Positions 24,584-34,409 of a stretch of DNA of 64,000 nt are shown here, piece by piece (within the stretch, counting starts at the first letter, position 1; each line of letters begins with the position of its first letter). This DNA is from Deltaproteobacteria bacterium (GTDB lineage: Bacteria > Myxococcota_A > UBA796 > GCA-2862545), in contig SBGP01000077.1 in NCBI GenBank assembly GCA_006226595.1, positions 163,244 through 227,243 on the forward strand, in the 5' to 3' direction. The position numbers and the translations under genes were made by a program. The notes beneath the pieces were generated by a model. It saw nothing but the letters and a program-made list of their open reading frames with translations. It was not told the DNA's origin and did not search any database.

Positions 24584-26191
24584 CTAGTAGCGGTGCATGA
24601 CCGTGGTGTCGTGAATCCACCGCGGGTCGGACTCCGGGAAGTCCAGCGTGTAGTGCAGCCCGCGGCTCTCGCGACGCATGAGCGCGCATTCGACGACCAT
24701 CTCGGCGACCTTGACCAGGTTGCGCAGCTCGACGAGGTCCGAGGTGATGCGGAAGTCCCAGTAGTAGCGGTCGATCTCGTCGCGAATCAGGTGGATGCGG
24801 CGCTGGGCGCGCTTGAGACGGCGATGCGTGCGCACGATGCCGACGTAGTTCCACATGAACCGTCGGATCTCTTCCCAGGTCTGCGTGATCACGACGAGCT
24901 CGTCGGAGTCGACCGCGGAGCCCGGGTTCCACTCGGGGAGCGCCTCCGCCGGCGGAAGCTCGCGAGCCCCGAGGGCTTCGGCGGCGCGCGTCGCGAACAC
25001 GCACGCCTCGAGAAGCGAGTTCGAGGCCAGGCGGTTGGCGCCGTGCAGGCCCGTGCACGAGCTCTCACCGATGGCGAACAGGTTCTCGACGTTGGACTCG
25101 CCGTGGAGGTTCGTCTGCACACCGCCGCAGAAGTAGTGCGCGGCCGGGACCACCGGGATTCGCTCCTTCGACATGTCGATGCCCAGCGACTTGAGCCGCG
25201 CGTCGATGTTCGGGAAGCGCCGCTCGAGCTCTTCGGCTGGCAGGTGCGTCATGTCCAGGTACGCGCAGTCGCGGCCGGTGCGCTTGAGCTCGGCGTCGAT
25301 GGCGCGCGCCACGATGTCGCGCGGCGCGAGCTCGAGGCGCTCGTCGTAGTCGGGCATGAAGCGCCGCCCGTCCGCGTCGTACAGCAGTCCCCCGTCTCCG
25401 CGCAGGGCCTCGGAGATCAGGAAGCTCTTCGCGCGCGGATGGAACAGGGAGGTCGGGTGGAACTGGACGAACTCCATGTTCGCGACGCGGGCACCGGCCC
25501 GGTAGGCCATGGCGATGCCGTCGCCCGTCGCGACATCGGGGTTGGTCGTGTACAGGTAGACCTTGCCCGCTCCGCCGGTCGCGAGCACCACCGCGCGGGC
25601 CGAGTACGTATCGACCTCGTCGCGCTTCTCGTCGAGCACGTAGGCGCCGAGCACCCGGTTGTGCTCCTCGGGAATGTCGCCGCGCTGGCGCGCCAGCCAC
25701 TTGGAGGTGATCAGGTCGATCGCCGTCTGGTGCGTGGCAATGCTGATGCGCTCGTGCGCCCGGCAGGCCTCTCCGAGAGCGCGCACCATCTCGGCGCCGG
25801 TGAGGTCGTCCGCGTGCAGGATGCGACGGGCGGAGTGTCCGCCCTCGCGGTGCAGCGAGTACTCGCCGGGCTCGTCGTGGCTCCGGGTGAAGCGGGTGCC
25901 AAGCTCGATGAGACGACGAATGACCGCCGGTCCCTCGCGCACGGTGACCTCGACGGCCTCACGGCGACACAGTCCCGCTCCGGCGATCAGCGTGTCCTGG
26001 ACGTGGCTCTCGAAGTCGTCGTCCTCGTCCCACACCGCAGCGATACCGCCCTGCGCGTAGCGACTGTTCGACTCCCCGAACTCGGCCTTGGTGATCAAGG
26101 TCACGGTGCCGTGCTGCGCGGCTTCGAGCGCGAACCACATGCCGGCGACGCCGGCACCGATGACGAGGTAGTCGGTGGTGATGTGGGCCAT
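24584..26191 (-). CDS. nadB: L-aspartate oxidase
   Basis: A 535-residue flavoenzyme converting L-aspartate to iminoaspartate for NAD synthesis (with NadA). The FAD Rossmann motif is VIGAGVAGMWFALEAA (~10-25); SRYAQGGIAAV, GEYSLHREGGHSARRILHA and EFVQFHPTSLFH mark the succinate-dehydrogenase-type active site, and GLHGANRLASNSLLEACVF is the second flavin contact. NadB rather than SdhA is supported by length, the GGHSARRILH block and the absence of other sdh genes. ATG 26191 follows GGGAGGG; the open frame above it is not coding. nadA and nadC are not in the window. Confidence 0.95.
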   Translation of the reverse strand: MAHITTDYLVIGAGVAGMWFALEAAQHGTVTLITKAEFGESNSRYAQGGIAAVWDEDDDFESHVQDTLIAGAGLCRREAVEVTVREGPAVIRRLIELGTRFTRSHDEPGEYSLHREGGHSARRILHADDLTGAEMVRALGEACRAHERISIATHQTAIDLITSKWLARQRGDIPEEHNRVLGAYVLDEKRDEVDTYSARAVVLATGGAGKVYLYTTNPDVATGDGIAMAYRAGARVANMEFVQFHPTSLFHPRAKSFLISEALRGDGGLLYDADGRRFMPDYDERLELAPRDIVARAIDAELKRTGRDCAYLDMTHLPAEELERRFPNIDARLKSLGIDMSKERIPVVPAAHYFCGGVQTNLHGESNVENLFAIGESSCTGLHGANRLASNSLLEACVFATRAAEALGARELPPAEALPEWNPGSAVDSDELVVITQTWEEIRRFMWNYVGIVRTHRRLKRAQRRIHLIRDEIDRYYWDFRITSDLVELRNLVKVAEMVVECALMRRESRGLHYTLDFPESDPRWIHDTTVMHRY

Positions 26192-26243
26192 GGACCCTCC
26201 CGAGCGGACAACTGTATCCGCGCGCGCTCCGACGCTCCACGAT

Positions 26244-26870
26244 ATGAGCGCGCCAATGCGCTGGCTTCCCCACATCCTCACCGCTTCGCGCGGCTTCGCC
26301 GGCCCGCTCGTGGGCTACATCCTCATCCAGGGTCACCACTGGCTCGCGTTCTGGATGTTCATCGGCGCCGCGTTCACCGACCTCTTCGACGGCTGGCTCG
26401 CGAAGAAGCTCGATGCACCCGAGAAGATTGGCGACTGGCTCGACCCGACCGCCGACAAGTGCCTCGCCGACTTCACCTGGGCCTCGCTGTGGATCGTCGG
26501 CTGGGCGCCGGGGTGGCTGTTCTGGCTGTTGATGACGCGCACGACGTTCATCGCCGTATTCTGGTGGCGCGCGCGCTTCTCCGGCTTCACCTACGAACCC
26601 AACCTCATGGGCCGCTGGATGATCAGCTTCGAGGGCACGGCCATCGGCGTGCTGCTGTTCCACGGCCCGTGGCTGGGTGTGCACTGGCCCAGCGTTGGCC
26701 TGATCCTGGGCACCTTCACGCTGATGCTCTCGGTGGGCTCCGCGGTGCAGTACATCTTCACTCCCCCGGTTTCGACGCCAGAAACGCAACTGGACGCGGT
26801 TGACGACGCGGGGGGGGAGTGTGATGAGGCGGCAACATGGCCACACCGCCGCCCATCGACCCCAACCTGA
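26244..26870 (+). CDS. CDP-alcohol phosphatidyltransferase, first of two
   Basis: A 208-residue integral membrane enzyme. The family motif D-x2-DG-x2-A(R)-x8-G-x3-D-x3-D reads DLFDGWLAKKLDAPEKIGDW then LDPTAD, with Lys in place of the usual Arg. Such enzymes swap CMP for an alcohol on a CDP-lipid (glycerol-3-P, serine, inositol-P or another phospholipid). The gene is divergent from nadB (52-bp spacer) and its last 34 bp overlap the start of a second family member, so the two are co-expressed. Substrate cannot be decided; the polar C-terminal tail is unusual. Confidence 0.85.
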   Translation: MSAPMRWLPHILTASRGFAGPLVGYILIQGHHWLAFWMFIGAAFTDLFDGWLAKKLDAPEKIGDWLDPTADKCLADFTWASLWIVGWAPGWLFWLLMTRTTFIAVFWWRARFSGFTYEPNLMGRWMISFEGTAIGVLLFHGPWLGVHWPSVGLILGTFTLMLSVGSAVQYIFTPPVSTPETQLDAVDDAGGECDEAATWPHRRPSTPT

Positions 26871-27424
26871 TCACCCTGGCGAGGCTGCCCCTGGCGCCTC
26901 TGGCCGTGGCTGTGCTGGTGACGGATACGATCTGGGGCGTGGTCACGGCCGCCGTCCTGGCGCTGCTGCTCGAGCTCACGGATCTGCTCGATGGCAAGAT
27001 CGCCCGTGACTACGGTGCTGTGAGCGACTTCGGAAAGCTGTTCGACCCGTTCTCGGACGCCTTCTCCCGCTACACGCTGTTCCTGGGCCTGTACGCGATC
27101 GGCGTCGCTGACCTGTGGATGATCATGGCGATCTTCTACCGGGACAGCTCGGTCAGCTTCTTCCGCACCGTCGCCGCGACGCGCAATGTGGTCATCGCCG
27201 CTCGCCGCTCGGGCAAGATCAAGGCGGTGGTCCAGGGTGTGGGCACCCAGATCATCTTCCTCGCACTCGTCGCGGGCAAGCTCCAGCCGGAGCTGCCGAC
27301 GGACCAGATCGGGTGGGGAACGATGGTCGTGGTGACCCTCGTCACGCTGTGGTCGTTTGCCGACTACTTCATGGGCAGCCTGCCCGTACTTCGCGAAGCC
27401 TGGCAGGACCGGGGCGAGGACTGA
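26837..27424 (+). CDS. pgsA: CDP-alcohol phosphatidyltransferase, probable PgsA
   Basis: A 195-residue membrane protein with the full motif DLLDGKIARDYGAVSDFGKL followed by FDPFSD. The N-terminal NLITLARLPLAPL resembles the PgsA start, so CDP-diacylglycerol-glycerol-3-phosphate 3-phosphatidyltransferase (first step to phosphatidylglycerol) is the best guess. Four or more hydrophobic segments follow. It overlaps the previous gene by 34 bp in a different frame, and its stop forms TGATG with pyrD. Two adjacent paralogues suggest two different headgroups. Confidence 0.85.
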   Translation: MATPPPIDPNLITLARLPLAPLAVAVLVTDTIWGVVTAAVLALLLELTDLLDGKIARDYGAVSDFGKLFDPFSDAFSRYTLFLGLYAIGVADLWMIMAIFYRDSSVSFFRTVAATRNVVIAARRSGKIKAVVQGVGTQIIFLALVAGKLQPELPTDQIGWGTMVVVTLVTLWSFADYFMGSLPVLREAWQDRGED

Positions 27425-28470
27425 TGCTCAATCTCGGCTGGCCGCTCACGCGCCGTGTCATCTTTTCGATGGATGCCGAGACCGCTCACGAACGAACCCT
27501 GGGCCTGCTTTCCGCGGCTCCGGGTGCTCTCGGTGGTCTGGCGAGCCTGACGATGGGCAAGCCCGCGCCGTCACTCGCGCGGGACGCGTTCGGCGTGCGC
27601 CTCGCAGGCCCGGTCGGCCTGGCCGCGGGTCTCGACAAGAACGGGGTCGCCATCCCCTTCTGGCCCACCCTCGGCTTCGGCTTCGTCGAGGTCGGCACGG
27701 TCACCGCCCACCCGCAGCCCGGCAACCCCAAGCCCCGCATGTTCCGCATCCCCGAGGATGGCGCGATCATCAATCGCATGGGCTTCAACAACGGCGGCAG
27801 CGAAGCCCTCGCCGTGCGCCTTCGCGCCCTGCGTGAGTCCGGCCGCTGGCCGACCTGCCCGGTCGGCGTGAACATCGGCAAGAGCAAGATCACGCCGCTC
27901 GACGAGGCCCCGGAGGACTACCGGATCAGCGCCCGCCGCGTCGCCGAGCTCGCCGATTACCTCACCGTGAACGTGTCCTCGCCGAACACTCCGGGCCTGC
28001 GGGAACTTCAGGACCGCGGCCCGCTCGAGGCCATCCTCACCGCGGTCCTCGCGGAAGCCGGCGACACGCCGGTGCTGGTCAAGCTCGCACCGGACCTCGA
28101 GCCCGAGGCCATCGCCGAGGTGGTCGACCTCGCCGTCGAGCTCGGCCTCGCGGGGCTCATCGCCACGAACACCACCATCGGTCGGGAGGGCCTGACCCAC
28201 GACCCGGGTGAGAGCGGCGGTCTCTCGGGTCGTCCGCTGTGGCCGCTGGCCCGTCAGCGCATCCAGGTTGCCCTCGATGCGAGTGCCGGTCGCCTGCCCG
28301 TCGTCGGGGTCGGCGGCATCCATGAAGCCGCCCAGGTAGCGGATCTCCTGCGTGCCGGTTGTGTGGCAGTTCAGTTGTACAGCAGCCTGATCTTCGAAGG
28401 TCCAGGTCTCCCCTCACGCATCCACCGAGAGCTCGCGCGGCGCGAAATTTCTGGTGGCGATCTTCCTTGA
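27424..28470 (+). CDS. pyrD: Dihydroorotate dehydrogenase, class 2 (quinone)
   Basis: A 348-residue membrane-associated FMN enzyme oxidising dihydroorotate to orotate (pyrimidine synthesis) with quinone as acceptor. The N-terminal amphipathic part FSMDAETAHERTLG is typical of class 2; GLAAGLDKNG, NRMGFNNGG and NVSSPNTPGLR (catalytic Ser) follow, then NTTIGREGL, GGLSGRPL and VGVGGI for FMN phosphate. It starts as TGATG on the pgsA stop. It is the only canonical pyrimidine gene in the window; its relation to the dihydroorotase-like gene is functional, not positional. Confidence 0.96.
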   Translation: MLNLGWPLTRRVIFSMDAETAHERTLGLLSAAPGALGGLASLTMGKPAPSLARDAFGVRLAGPVGLAAGLDKNGVAIPFWPTLGFGFVEVGTVTAHPQPGNPKPRMFRIPEDGAIINRMGFNNGGSEALAVRLRALRESGRWPTCPVGVNIGKSKITPLDEAPEDYRISARRVAELADYLTVNVSSPNTPGLRELQDRGPLEAILTAVLAEAGDTPVLVKLAPDLEPEAIAEVVDLAVELGLAGLIATNTTIGREGLTHDPGESGGLSGRPLWPLARQRIQVALDASAGRLPVVGVGGIHEAAQVADLLRAGCVAVQLYSSLIFEGPGLPSRIHRELARREISGGDLP

Positions 28471-28535
28471 CGGCCTCCAGCGCCCGGTTATTAGCGGTGC
28501 GCTTCGAGGGTGAAACATCCTCGCGGGCGCACATC

Positions 28536-28610
28536 GCGGGTGTAGCTCAGTGGTAGAGCCCCACGTTGCCAACGTGGCTGTCGTCAGTTCGAATCTGATC
28601 ACCCGCTCCA
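28536..28610 (+). tRNA. tRNA-Gly (GCC)
   Basis: A 75-nt cloverleaf: acceptor GCGGGTG pairs with CACCCGC, D-arm GCTC-AGTGGTA-GAGC, anticodon stem CCACG/CGTGG with anticodon GCC at 28568-28570, T-arm with GTTCGAATC. U discriminator as usual for tRNA-Gly, and CCA is encoded (28608-28610). Confidence 0.97.
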
Positions 28611-28620
28611 TCTAAACGAG

Positions 28621-28652
28621 AAGCCGCTTCTGGATCCCAGGAGCGGCTTTTT
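28621..28652 (+). terminator. Rho-independent terminator of tRNA-Gly
   Basis: A 13-bp stem (AAGCCGCTTCTGG with CCAGGAGCGGCTT, one G-T pair) with a 3-base loop is followed at once by TTTTT. It begins 11 bp after the tRNA and is the most canonical terminator in the left half. Confidence 0.9.
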
Positions 28653-28659
28653 CGTGTTG

Positions 28660-28668
28660 TTTTCCACA
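28660..28668 (+). promoter_or_regulatory. DnaA-box-like site 1
   Basis: TTTTCCACA fits TTWTNCACA. Together with the next nine bases it forms TCCACA-CGC-TGTGGA, a perfect inverted repeat. Confidence 0.5.
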
Positions 28669-28723
28669 CGCTGTGGAGCCCTCGGGAAATCCCCCATGTC
28701 GGGCCCGCAATGCGCGAGCCCCC

Positions 28724-28752
28724 CGTAAACCCGCATACAACGCAGGTTTACG
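28724..28752. repeat. Inverted repeat CGTAAACC/GGTTTACG
   Basis: Perfect 8-bp arms at 28724-28731 and 28745-28752 around 13 bases, in the spacer between tRNA-Gly and the lipoprotein gene. Confidence 0.6.
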
Positions 28753-28754
28753 CG

Positions 28755-28771
28755 TGCGCAATAATTGCGCA
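28755..28771. repeat. 17-bp palindrome TGCGCAAT-A-ATTGCGCA
   Basis: Perfect 8-bp arms around a single A, three bases after the preceding inverted repeat. Looks like a dimeric-regulator operator. Confidence 0.65.
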
Positions 28772-28821
28772 GATCGGGTTTTCACCTCGCGAGCGGGATC
28801 CCCCGCGCTTTCTCCCCAGAG

Positions 28822-28830
28822 TTATCCACA
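28822..28830 (+). promoter_or_regulatory. Consensus DnaA box
   Basis: TTATCCACA is the exact high-affinity E. coli DnaA box, 52 bp before the lipoprotein start and 154 bp from DnaA-like site 1. Confidence 0.6.
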
Positions 28831-28881
28831 GGCTGGGCGAAAGTGCCCGCAATCGGTATGCTTCCGCGCTCTGGAGGCCCC

Positions 28882-29367
28882 ATGCGCACGTCTGTTTTCG
28901 CGATTTCCCTGGCCCTGACCCTCGCGGCCTGCGGCAAGAAGACCACCCCCGAGCCGGCCGCCGCGGCCGCCGAGACCAGCGAGCCCGCTCCCGCTGTTGC
29001 CGAGGCCATGACGGTCGCGATGCCTGCGGGTGCCGACGCCAAGAAGTTCACGCAGAACCTGGTGGACGCGAACATCCGCGACTTCAAGCCCACGGGTACC
29101 GGCGGCTCGGTCCAGTTCGTGTACAAGACGCTGGACTTCGCCGGCAACGGCACGTGGTCTGCCGACGCATCGGTCGAGGCGAACTTCGAGGAGATCCCGT
29201 GCAAGGAGTCCGGCACGTGGACGGTCGAGGCGGTGGACAGCGCCCAGGTGGGCACGATCACGTGGACGGTCGACAAGACCAGCTGCGCGATGCGCGAGGG
29301 CGGAGAATCCACCCGCGGCCAGGTGACTCTGGGCAAGGGCGACGAGTTCACCGTCGCGTTCCGCTAG
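28882..29367 (+). CDS. Hypothetical lipoprotein
   Basis: A 161-residue precursor. ATG 28882 follows CTGGAGG; the signal peptide MRTSVFAISLALTLAAC ends in a lipobox, then a Pro/Ala/Glu-rich linker (about residues 20-45) leads to a ~110-residue globular part with two cysteines (EIPCKES, KTSCAMR) that can form one disulfide. Residues alternate in a beta-strand-like way (TWTVEAVDSAQVGTITWTV), suggesting a lipocalin- or META-like barrel, but no family is recognised. The upstream region has a DnaA box and palindromes. Its TAG stop overlaps the stop of the opposite gene by two bases (CTAG). Confidence 0.75.
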   Translation: MRTSVFAISLALTLAACGKKTTPEPAAAAAETSEPAPAVAEAMTVAMPAGADAKKFTQNLVDANIRDFKPTGTGGSVQFVYKTLDFAGNGTWSADASVEANFEEIPCKESGTWTVEAVDSAQVGTITWTVDKTSCAMREGGESTRGQVTLGKGDEFTVAFR

Positions 29368-31019
29368 CCGAGCTCCTGCGCCTCGAGCACGCGGAGCACG
29401 ACACCGCGTGCCGCGCGCAGGCCGTCGATGGCCGAGGACACGATGCCGCCGCCGTATCCGGCCCCCTCCCCCACGGGGTACAGGTCGGCCACGGTGGTCG
29501 AGCACTGGTGCTCGTCCCGCAGGTAGCGAACCGGTGAGGTCGTGCGCGTCTCTGGGGCGATGAGAACGCCCTCGCTGCCCGCGAAGCCCGGGATCTTGTC
29601 GTCGAAGGCGAGGATGGCCGCGACCATGCCCTCGACCACGGGCGCGGGGAGCAACTCGCGCAGATCGACCGGGGTCACCCCGAGCGGGAAGCTCGTCTTC
29701 GGCAGCTCGCTCACGGCACCGCGTCCGGCGAGGAAGTCGTCCACGCGCTGTGCGGGGGCGTTCCCGTTGCTGCCGGCGAGCTCGTAGGCCTTGGCCTCGA
29801 TGGCGTCCTGGAACGCGAGGCCGGCGAGGGGGTCCTCCGAGCCGTAGTCCTCGACGGTGACCTCGGCGATGACCGCGGAGTTCGCCCAGTAGGAGCGACG
29901 CGCGGCGAAGCTCATGCCGTTGACGACGACCCGGTCGTCGCGCTCGGACGCGGGAACGACCATTCCGCCGGGACACATGCAGAAGGTGTGCGCCTTACGC
30001 GCGCCTTCGGGGTTGTGGGCCAGGCGGTACGACGCCGGCGGCAGCTCGCCGCGCTCCTGCCCGTAGAGCCCACGGTCCACGAGGGCCTGCGGGTGCTCGA
30101 TCCGGGCGCCGATGGCGATGGGACGCGCCACGGCGTCGACCCCGGCATCGATCAGCATCTTCGCGGTGTCCCGGGCCGAGTGGCCCGCCGCCATGAACAC
30201 GGGGCCACCACGCAAGGTCTCGCCATCGGCAAGGCGCACACCAACGGCACGCCCCTCCTCGACCAGGATGCGCCCCACCCGGGCGCCAAAGCGCACGTCC
30301 GCTCCGAGGTCCACCAGACGCTGGCGAAACACGGGAAGCAGGGCGCGGACCCGGTCCGTACCGAGGTGAGCGAGCGCGTCTGTGAGGATCTCGGGGTCCG
30401 CGCCGAAGTCGACGAGGCGGCGGAGGATGTAGCCAATCTCCCCGTCCCGACGGCGGGTGTAGATCTTGCCGTCCGAGAAGGTGCCCGCGCCGCCCTCTCC
30501 GAAGAGCAGGTTGTTCTCACCGTCGAGCTCGAGCTTTCCGCGCCAGTGACCGTTGACTGCCTTGACCCGGTCTCCGACCGCGCCACCGCGCTCGAGCAAC
30601 ACCACGGGCGCGCCCGCTTCCGCGAACGCCAGGGCCGCGAACAACCCGGCGGGCCCCGCACCGACGACGATGGGCCGAAGCGTGTCGGGCCAGCTGCCCG
30701 CCGGCGGCACCGGCAGGGCTCGGCCGTAGCGGAGGTCGTCGCGGTCGAGCCAGCGCCGCAGCCCCGGCATCCGAGCCAGCACCTCGTCCTCGTCCTCCAC
30801 CTCCACGCGAAAGACCGCCCGCCACACCTGCCGCTTGTGCCGCGCATCGAGGCTCTTCTTGATCAGCTCGGCCTCGAGGACGCGCCGGGGCTCCACGCCG
30901 ATCGCCTCGGCTACAAGCCGGGTCTCGGACGACTCGTCTTCCCAGGGCACGTTGCCCACCAGCAGCGCCACGATGGCCTCCAGCAGCGGCTCGACGACCA
31001 GGACGAAATCGGTCGCCAC
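29364..31019 (-). CDS. NAD(P)/FAD-dependent dehydrogenase, COG2509-like
   Basis: A 551-residue cytoplasmic flavoprotein. Its N-terminal ~90 residues are the small domain typical of this uncharacterised family (LEAELIKKSLDARHKRQVWRA). The FAD Rossmann motif IVVGAGPAGLFAALAFAEAG, LFGEGGAGTFSDGKIYTR and the closing YPVGEGAGYGGGIVSSAIDGL are family hallmarks. Biological role is unknown in most bacteria. GTG 31019 is the proposed start, but a later start is possible since the first ~15 residues are not conserved. Convergent with the lipoprotein gene (stops overlap as CTAG); divergent from gapA across 144 bp. Confidence 0.88.
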   Translation of the reverse strand: MATDFVLVVEPLLEAIVALLVGNVPWEDESSETRLVAEAIGVEPRRVLEAELIKKSLDARHKRQVWRAVFRVEVEDEDEVLARMPGLRRWLDRDDLRYGRALPVPPAGSWPDTLRPIVVGAGPAGLFAALAFAEAGAPVVLLERGGAVGDRVKAVNGHWRGKLELDGENNLLFGEGGAGTFSDGKIYTRRRDGEIGYILRRLVDFGADPEILTDALAHLGTDRVRALLPVFRQRLVDLGADVRFGARVGRILVEEGRAVGVRLADGETLRGGPVFMAAGHSARDTAKMLIDAGVDAVARPIAIGARIEHPQALVDRGLYGQERGELPPASYRLAHNPEGARKAHTFCMCPGGMVVPASERDDRVVVNGMSFAARRSYWANSAVIAEVTVEDYGSEDPLAGLAFQDAIEAKAYELAGSNGNAPAQRVDDFLAGRGAVSELPKTSFPLGVTPVDLRELLPAPVVEGMVAAILAFDDKIPGFAGSEGVLIAPETRTTSPVRYLRDEHQCSTTVADLYPVGEGAGYGGGIVSSAIDGLRAARGVVLRVLEAQELG

Positions 31020-31163
31020 GGGGCATTGAATCCCCACGGCGCCGGGGATAACCCAAACTCCCCCATCACTGCTCACGACATACGCCGGATTGGCTCGACC
31101 GAAACCACTGCGATGAGCGCGGTGACGTAGCCCGAGACCCGGCCTGAACGAAGGAAGTCCCTC

Positions 31164-32173
<1,010 letters not shown>

Positions 32174-32174
<1 letters not shown>

Positions 32175-33352
32175 TGATCAAGCTGAAGACGCTCGAAGAC
32201 CTGCGCCTCGAGGACGCGACCGTCCTGTGCCGCGTGGACTTCAACGTGCCGCTCGACGGCGACAGCATCCGTGACGACACCCGGATTCGCGCCGCCCTGC
32301 CGACGATTCAGGCGCTGCGTGAGGGCGGAGCGCGCATCGTGCTCATGAGCCACCTCGGACGCCCGAAGGGCCAGCGCGTGCCTAGCCTCTCGCTGCTGCC
32401 CGCCGCGGCTCGCCTCGCCGAGCTCGTCGATGCCGAGGTCGTGTTCGCCCACGACACGGTCGGCGACGGCGTGGCCGAGCTCGTCCGGGAGCTGCCCGAG
32501 GGCGGCATCCTCGTGCTCGAGAACCTGCGCTTCGACCCCCGTGAGAAGGCCGGCGACGATGAGTTCAGTAAGGCGCTGGCCTCGCTGGGCACCTGCTTCG
32601 TCAACGATGCCTTCGGCGCACTGCACCGGGCTCACGCGTCGATCACCGGCGCCGCCGCCCACCTGCCCTCCGCCGCGGGCCTGCTCGTGCAGGCCGAGGT
32701 CGAGGCGCTGGGCAAGCTGGTGTCGCGTCCGGAGCGCCCCTTCGGCGCCATCCTCGGCGGAGCCAAGGTCTCGGACAAGATGGGCGTCATCGACGCCCTG
32801 TCCAAGAAGGTGGACCACCTGTTCATCGGCGGCGCCATGGCCTACACCTTCCTCGCCTCCCGCGGGGAGGACGTCGGTAGCTCGCGCATCGAGAGCGACA
32901 AGCTCGAGCTCGCCGACGAGCTGCTCGCCCTGTGCGAGGAGCGTGGCGTCAAGGTGCACCTGCCGGTCGACCACGTCGTCGCCGACCGCTTCGCCGAGGA
33001 CGCGGAGCCGAGCACCCACGACCACATCCCCGAGGGGACCATGGGCCTCGACATCGGACCGAAGACGGTCGAGGCGTGGACCGCGGTCATGGCCACCTGC
33101 CAGACCCTGTTCTGGAACGGCCCGCTCGGCGTGTTCGAGTGGGACGCGTTCAGCGGCGGTACCCGCTCGATCGCCGAGGCGATGGCGAGCTCCCAGGCGT
33201 GGACGGTCGTCGGCGGCGGCGACAGCGCCGCGGCGGTCGCCGCGTTCGGTCTGTCCGACCGCATGGACCACGTGAGCACCGGTGGCGGCGCCTCCCTCGA
33301 GTTCCTCGAGAAGGGCGACCTCGTCGGCCTCGCGCCCCTGAAGAGGAAGTGA
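32174..33352 (+). CDS. pgk: Phosphoglycerate kinase
   Basis: A 392-residue two-domain enzyme making ATP from 1,3-bisphosphoglycerate. The signature RVDFNVPLDGD and MSHLGRPKG at the N-terminal substrate domain, LENLRFDPREKAGDDEF, FVNDAFGALHRAHAS, and the nucleotide domain blocks GGAKVSDKMGVID and VGGGDSAAAV are all present. Coupled to gapA and tpiA by single-base overlaps (TGATG on each side), so the three are made in fixed ratio. Length normal. Confidence 0.97.
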
Positions 33353-34110
33353 TGGCTCGCGTCCCGTTCATTGCAGGCAACTGGAAGCTCAACCTCGGGC
33401 CGGCCGAAGCCGGCGAGCTCGCCGAGGCCCTTGCCTCCGCCCTCGCCGACCGCGGTGAGGTCGAGGTCGCGGTGTTCCCGACGGCGCTGAGCGCGCTCAC
33501 CGTCGCCGGGGCCGTGGAGGGTAGCGGCATCGAGGTGGGTCTCCAGGAGATCCACTCCGCGGCGAGTGGCGCGTTCACCGGCACCAACTCCGCGCGTATG
33601 GCGCGGGAGGCGGGGCTGACCCGCGTGCTCATCGGGCACTCCGAGCGGCGCCAGCTCTTCGGCGAGACCGATGCCGGCGTCCGTGCCAAGGTCGAGCTCG
33701 CGCTCGCCGAGGGTCTGCTGCCCATCGTGTGCGTCGGCGAGACCCTCGAGGAGCGCGACGCCGGCCAGGTCGAGGCCGTGGTTCATCGACAGGTCGCCGC
33801 GGCTCTCGAGGGTCTCGAGCCCGACCAGGTCGCTGCCATCACCCTCGCCTACGAGCCCGTGTGGGCCATTGGCACCGGTCGCACCGCGACTCCCGCCCAG
33901 GCGCAGGAAGTCCACGCCTCCATCCGCGGCTGGCTACGCGCGCACTTCCCGGCCTTCGTCGCGGAGGACATGCGCATCCAGTACGGCGGAAGCGTGAAGC
34001 CCGGCAACGCCGCCGAGCTCCTGGCGTGCGAGGACATCGACGGTGCCCTGGTCGGCGGCGCAAGCCTCAAGGCCGACAGCTTCGCTGGCATCGTCGCCGC
34101 CGTGCGCTGA
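33352..34110 (+). CDS. tpiA: Triosephosphate isomerase
   Basis: A 252-residue TIM barrel interconverting DHAP and G3P. GNWKLN (Lys), IGHSERRQLFGE (His) and the catalytic Glu in AYEPVWAIGTG, then the phosphate-gripping loop 6 GTGRTATP and YGGSVKPGN. Last gene of the glycolytic operon; a hairpin terminator lies 25 bp past the stop. Start overlaps the pgk stop as TGATG. Confidence 0.97.
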   Translation: MARVPFIAGNWKLNLGPAEAGELAEALASALADRGEVEVAVFPTALSALTVAGAVEGSGIEVGLQEIHSAASGAFTGTNSARMAREAGLTRVLIGHSERRQLFGETDAGVRAKVELALAEGLLPIVCVGETLEERDAGQVEAVVHRQVAAALEGLEPDQVAAITLAYEPVWAIGTGRTATPAQAQEVHASIRGWLRAHFPAFVAEDMRIQYGGSVKPGNAAELLACEDIDGALVGGASLKADSFAGIVAAVR

Positions 34111-34134
34111 GGCGTCCGACACGCCGCGAAATCC

Positions 34135-34162
34135 ACGCCTCCCGGGTCACACCGGGGGGCGT
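34135..34162 (+). terminator. gapA-pgk-tpiA terminator
   Basis: An 11-bp stem (ACGCCTCCCGG with CCGGGGGGCGT, one U-G pair) around GTCACA, followed by CGTTGTCTTC, moderately U-rich, 25 bp after the tpiA stop. Confidence 0.65.
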
Positions 34163-34204
34163 CGTTGTCTTCGGGGAGCACAGGCGCTGACGACCCCACA
34201 ACGA

Positions 34205-34238
34205 AAAACGCCCCTCGGGAAGTCCCAAGGGGCGTTTT
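34205..34238. terminator. Bidirectional terminator between tpiA and tRNA-Leu
   Basis: AAAACGCCCCT and AGGGGCGTTTT form a perfect 11-bp stem with an inner GGGA/TCCC stem. T-runs are present on both strands, so it stops tRNA-Leu/secG transcripts coming from the right and backs up the tpiA terminator from the left. Confidence 0.88.
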
Positions 34239-34243
34239 CTGTA

Positions 34244-34331
34244 TGGTGCGCGGGGGGGGAGTCGAACCCCCACAGCCTTTACGGCCACTAGGCCCTCAAC
34301 CTAGCGCGTCTACCAATTCCGCCACCCGCGC
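34244..34331 (-). tRNA. tRNA-Leu (GAG)
   Basis: An 88-nt class II tRNA on the minus strand: acceptor GCGCGGG with CCCGCGC, anticodon stem CTAGG/CCTAG with anticodon GAG (complement of 34295-34297), long variable arm, GGTTCGACTCC T-arm and encoded CCA. It follows secG on the same strand, like secG-leuU in E. coli. Confidence 0.96.
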
Positions 34332-34409
34332 AGGGTGTGCCCAGCTGACCGCTGGACCGTTTGGCCCCCCGGGATTATCGAGCCCCCGGAAGACCGTCAA
34401 GAGAAGATC

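Noticed and set aside
31020..31163. A -35/-10 promoter for gapA
   Set aside because: TTGGCT near 31090 has no acceptable -10 at 16-18 bp, so no promoter is annotated.
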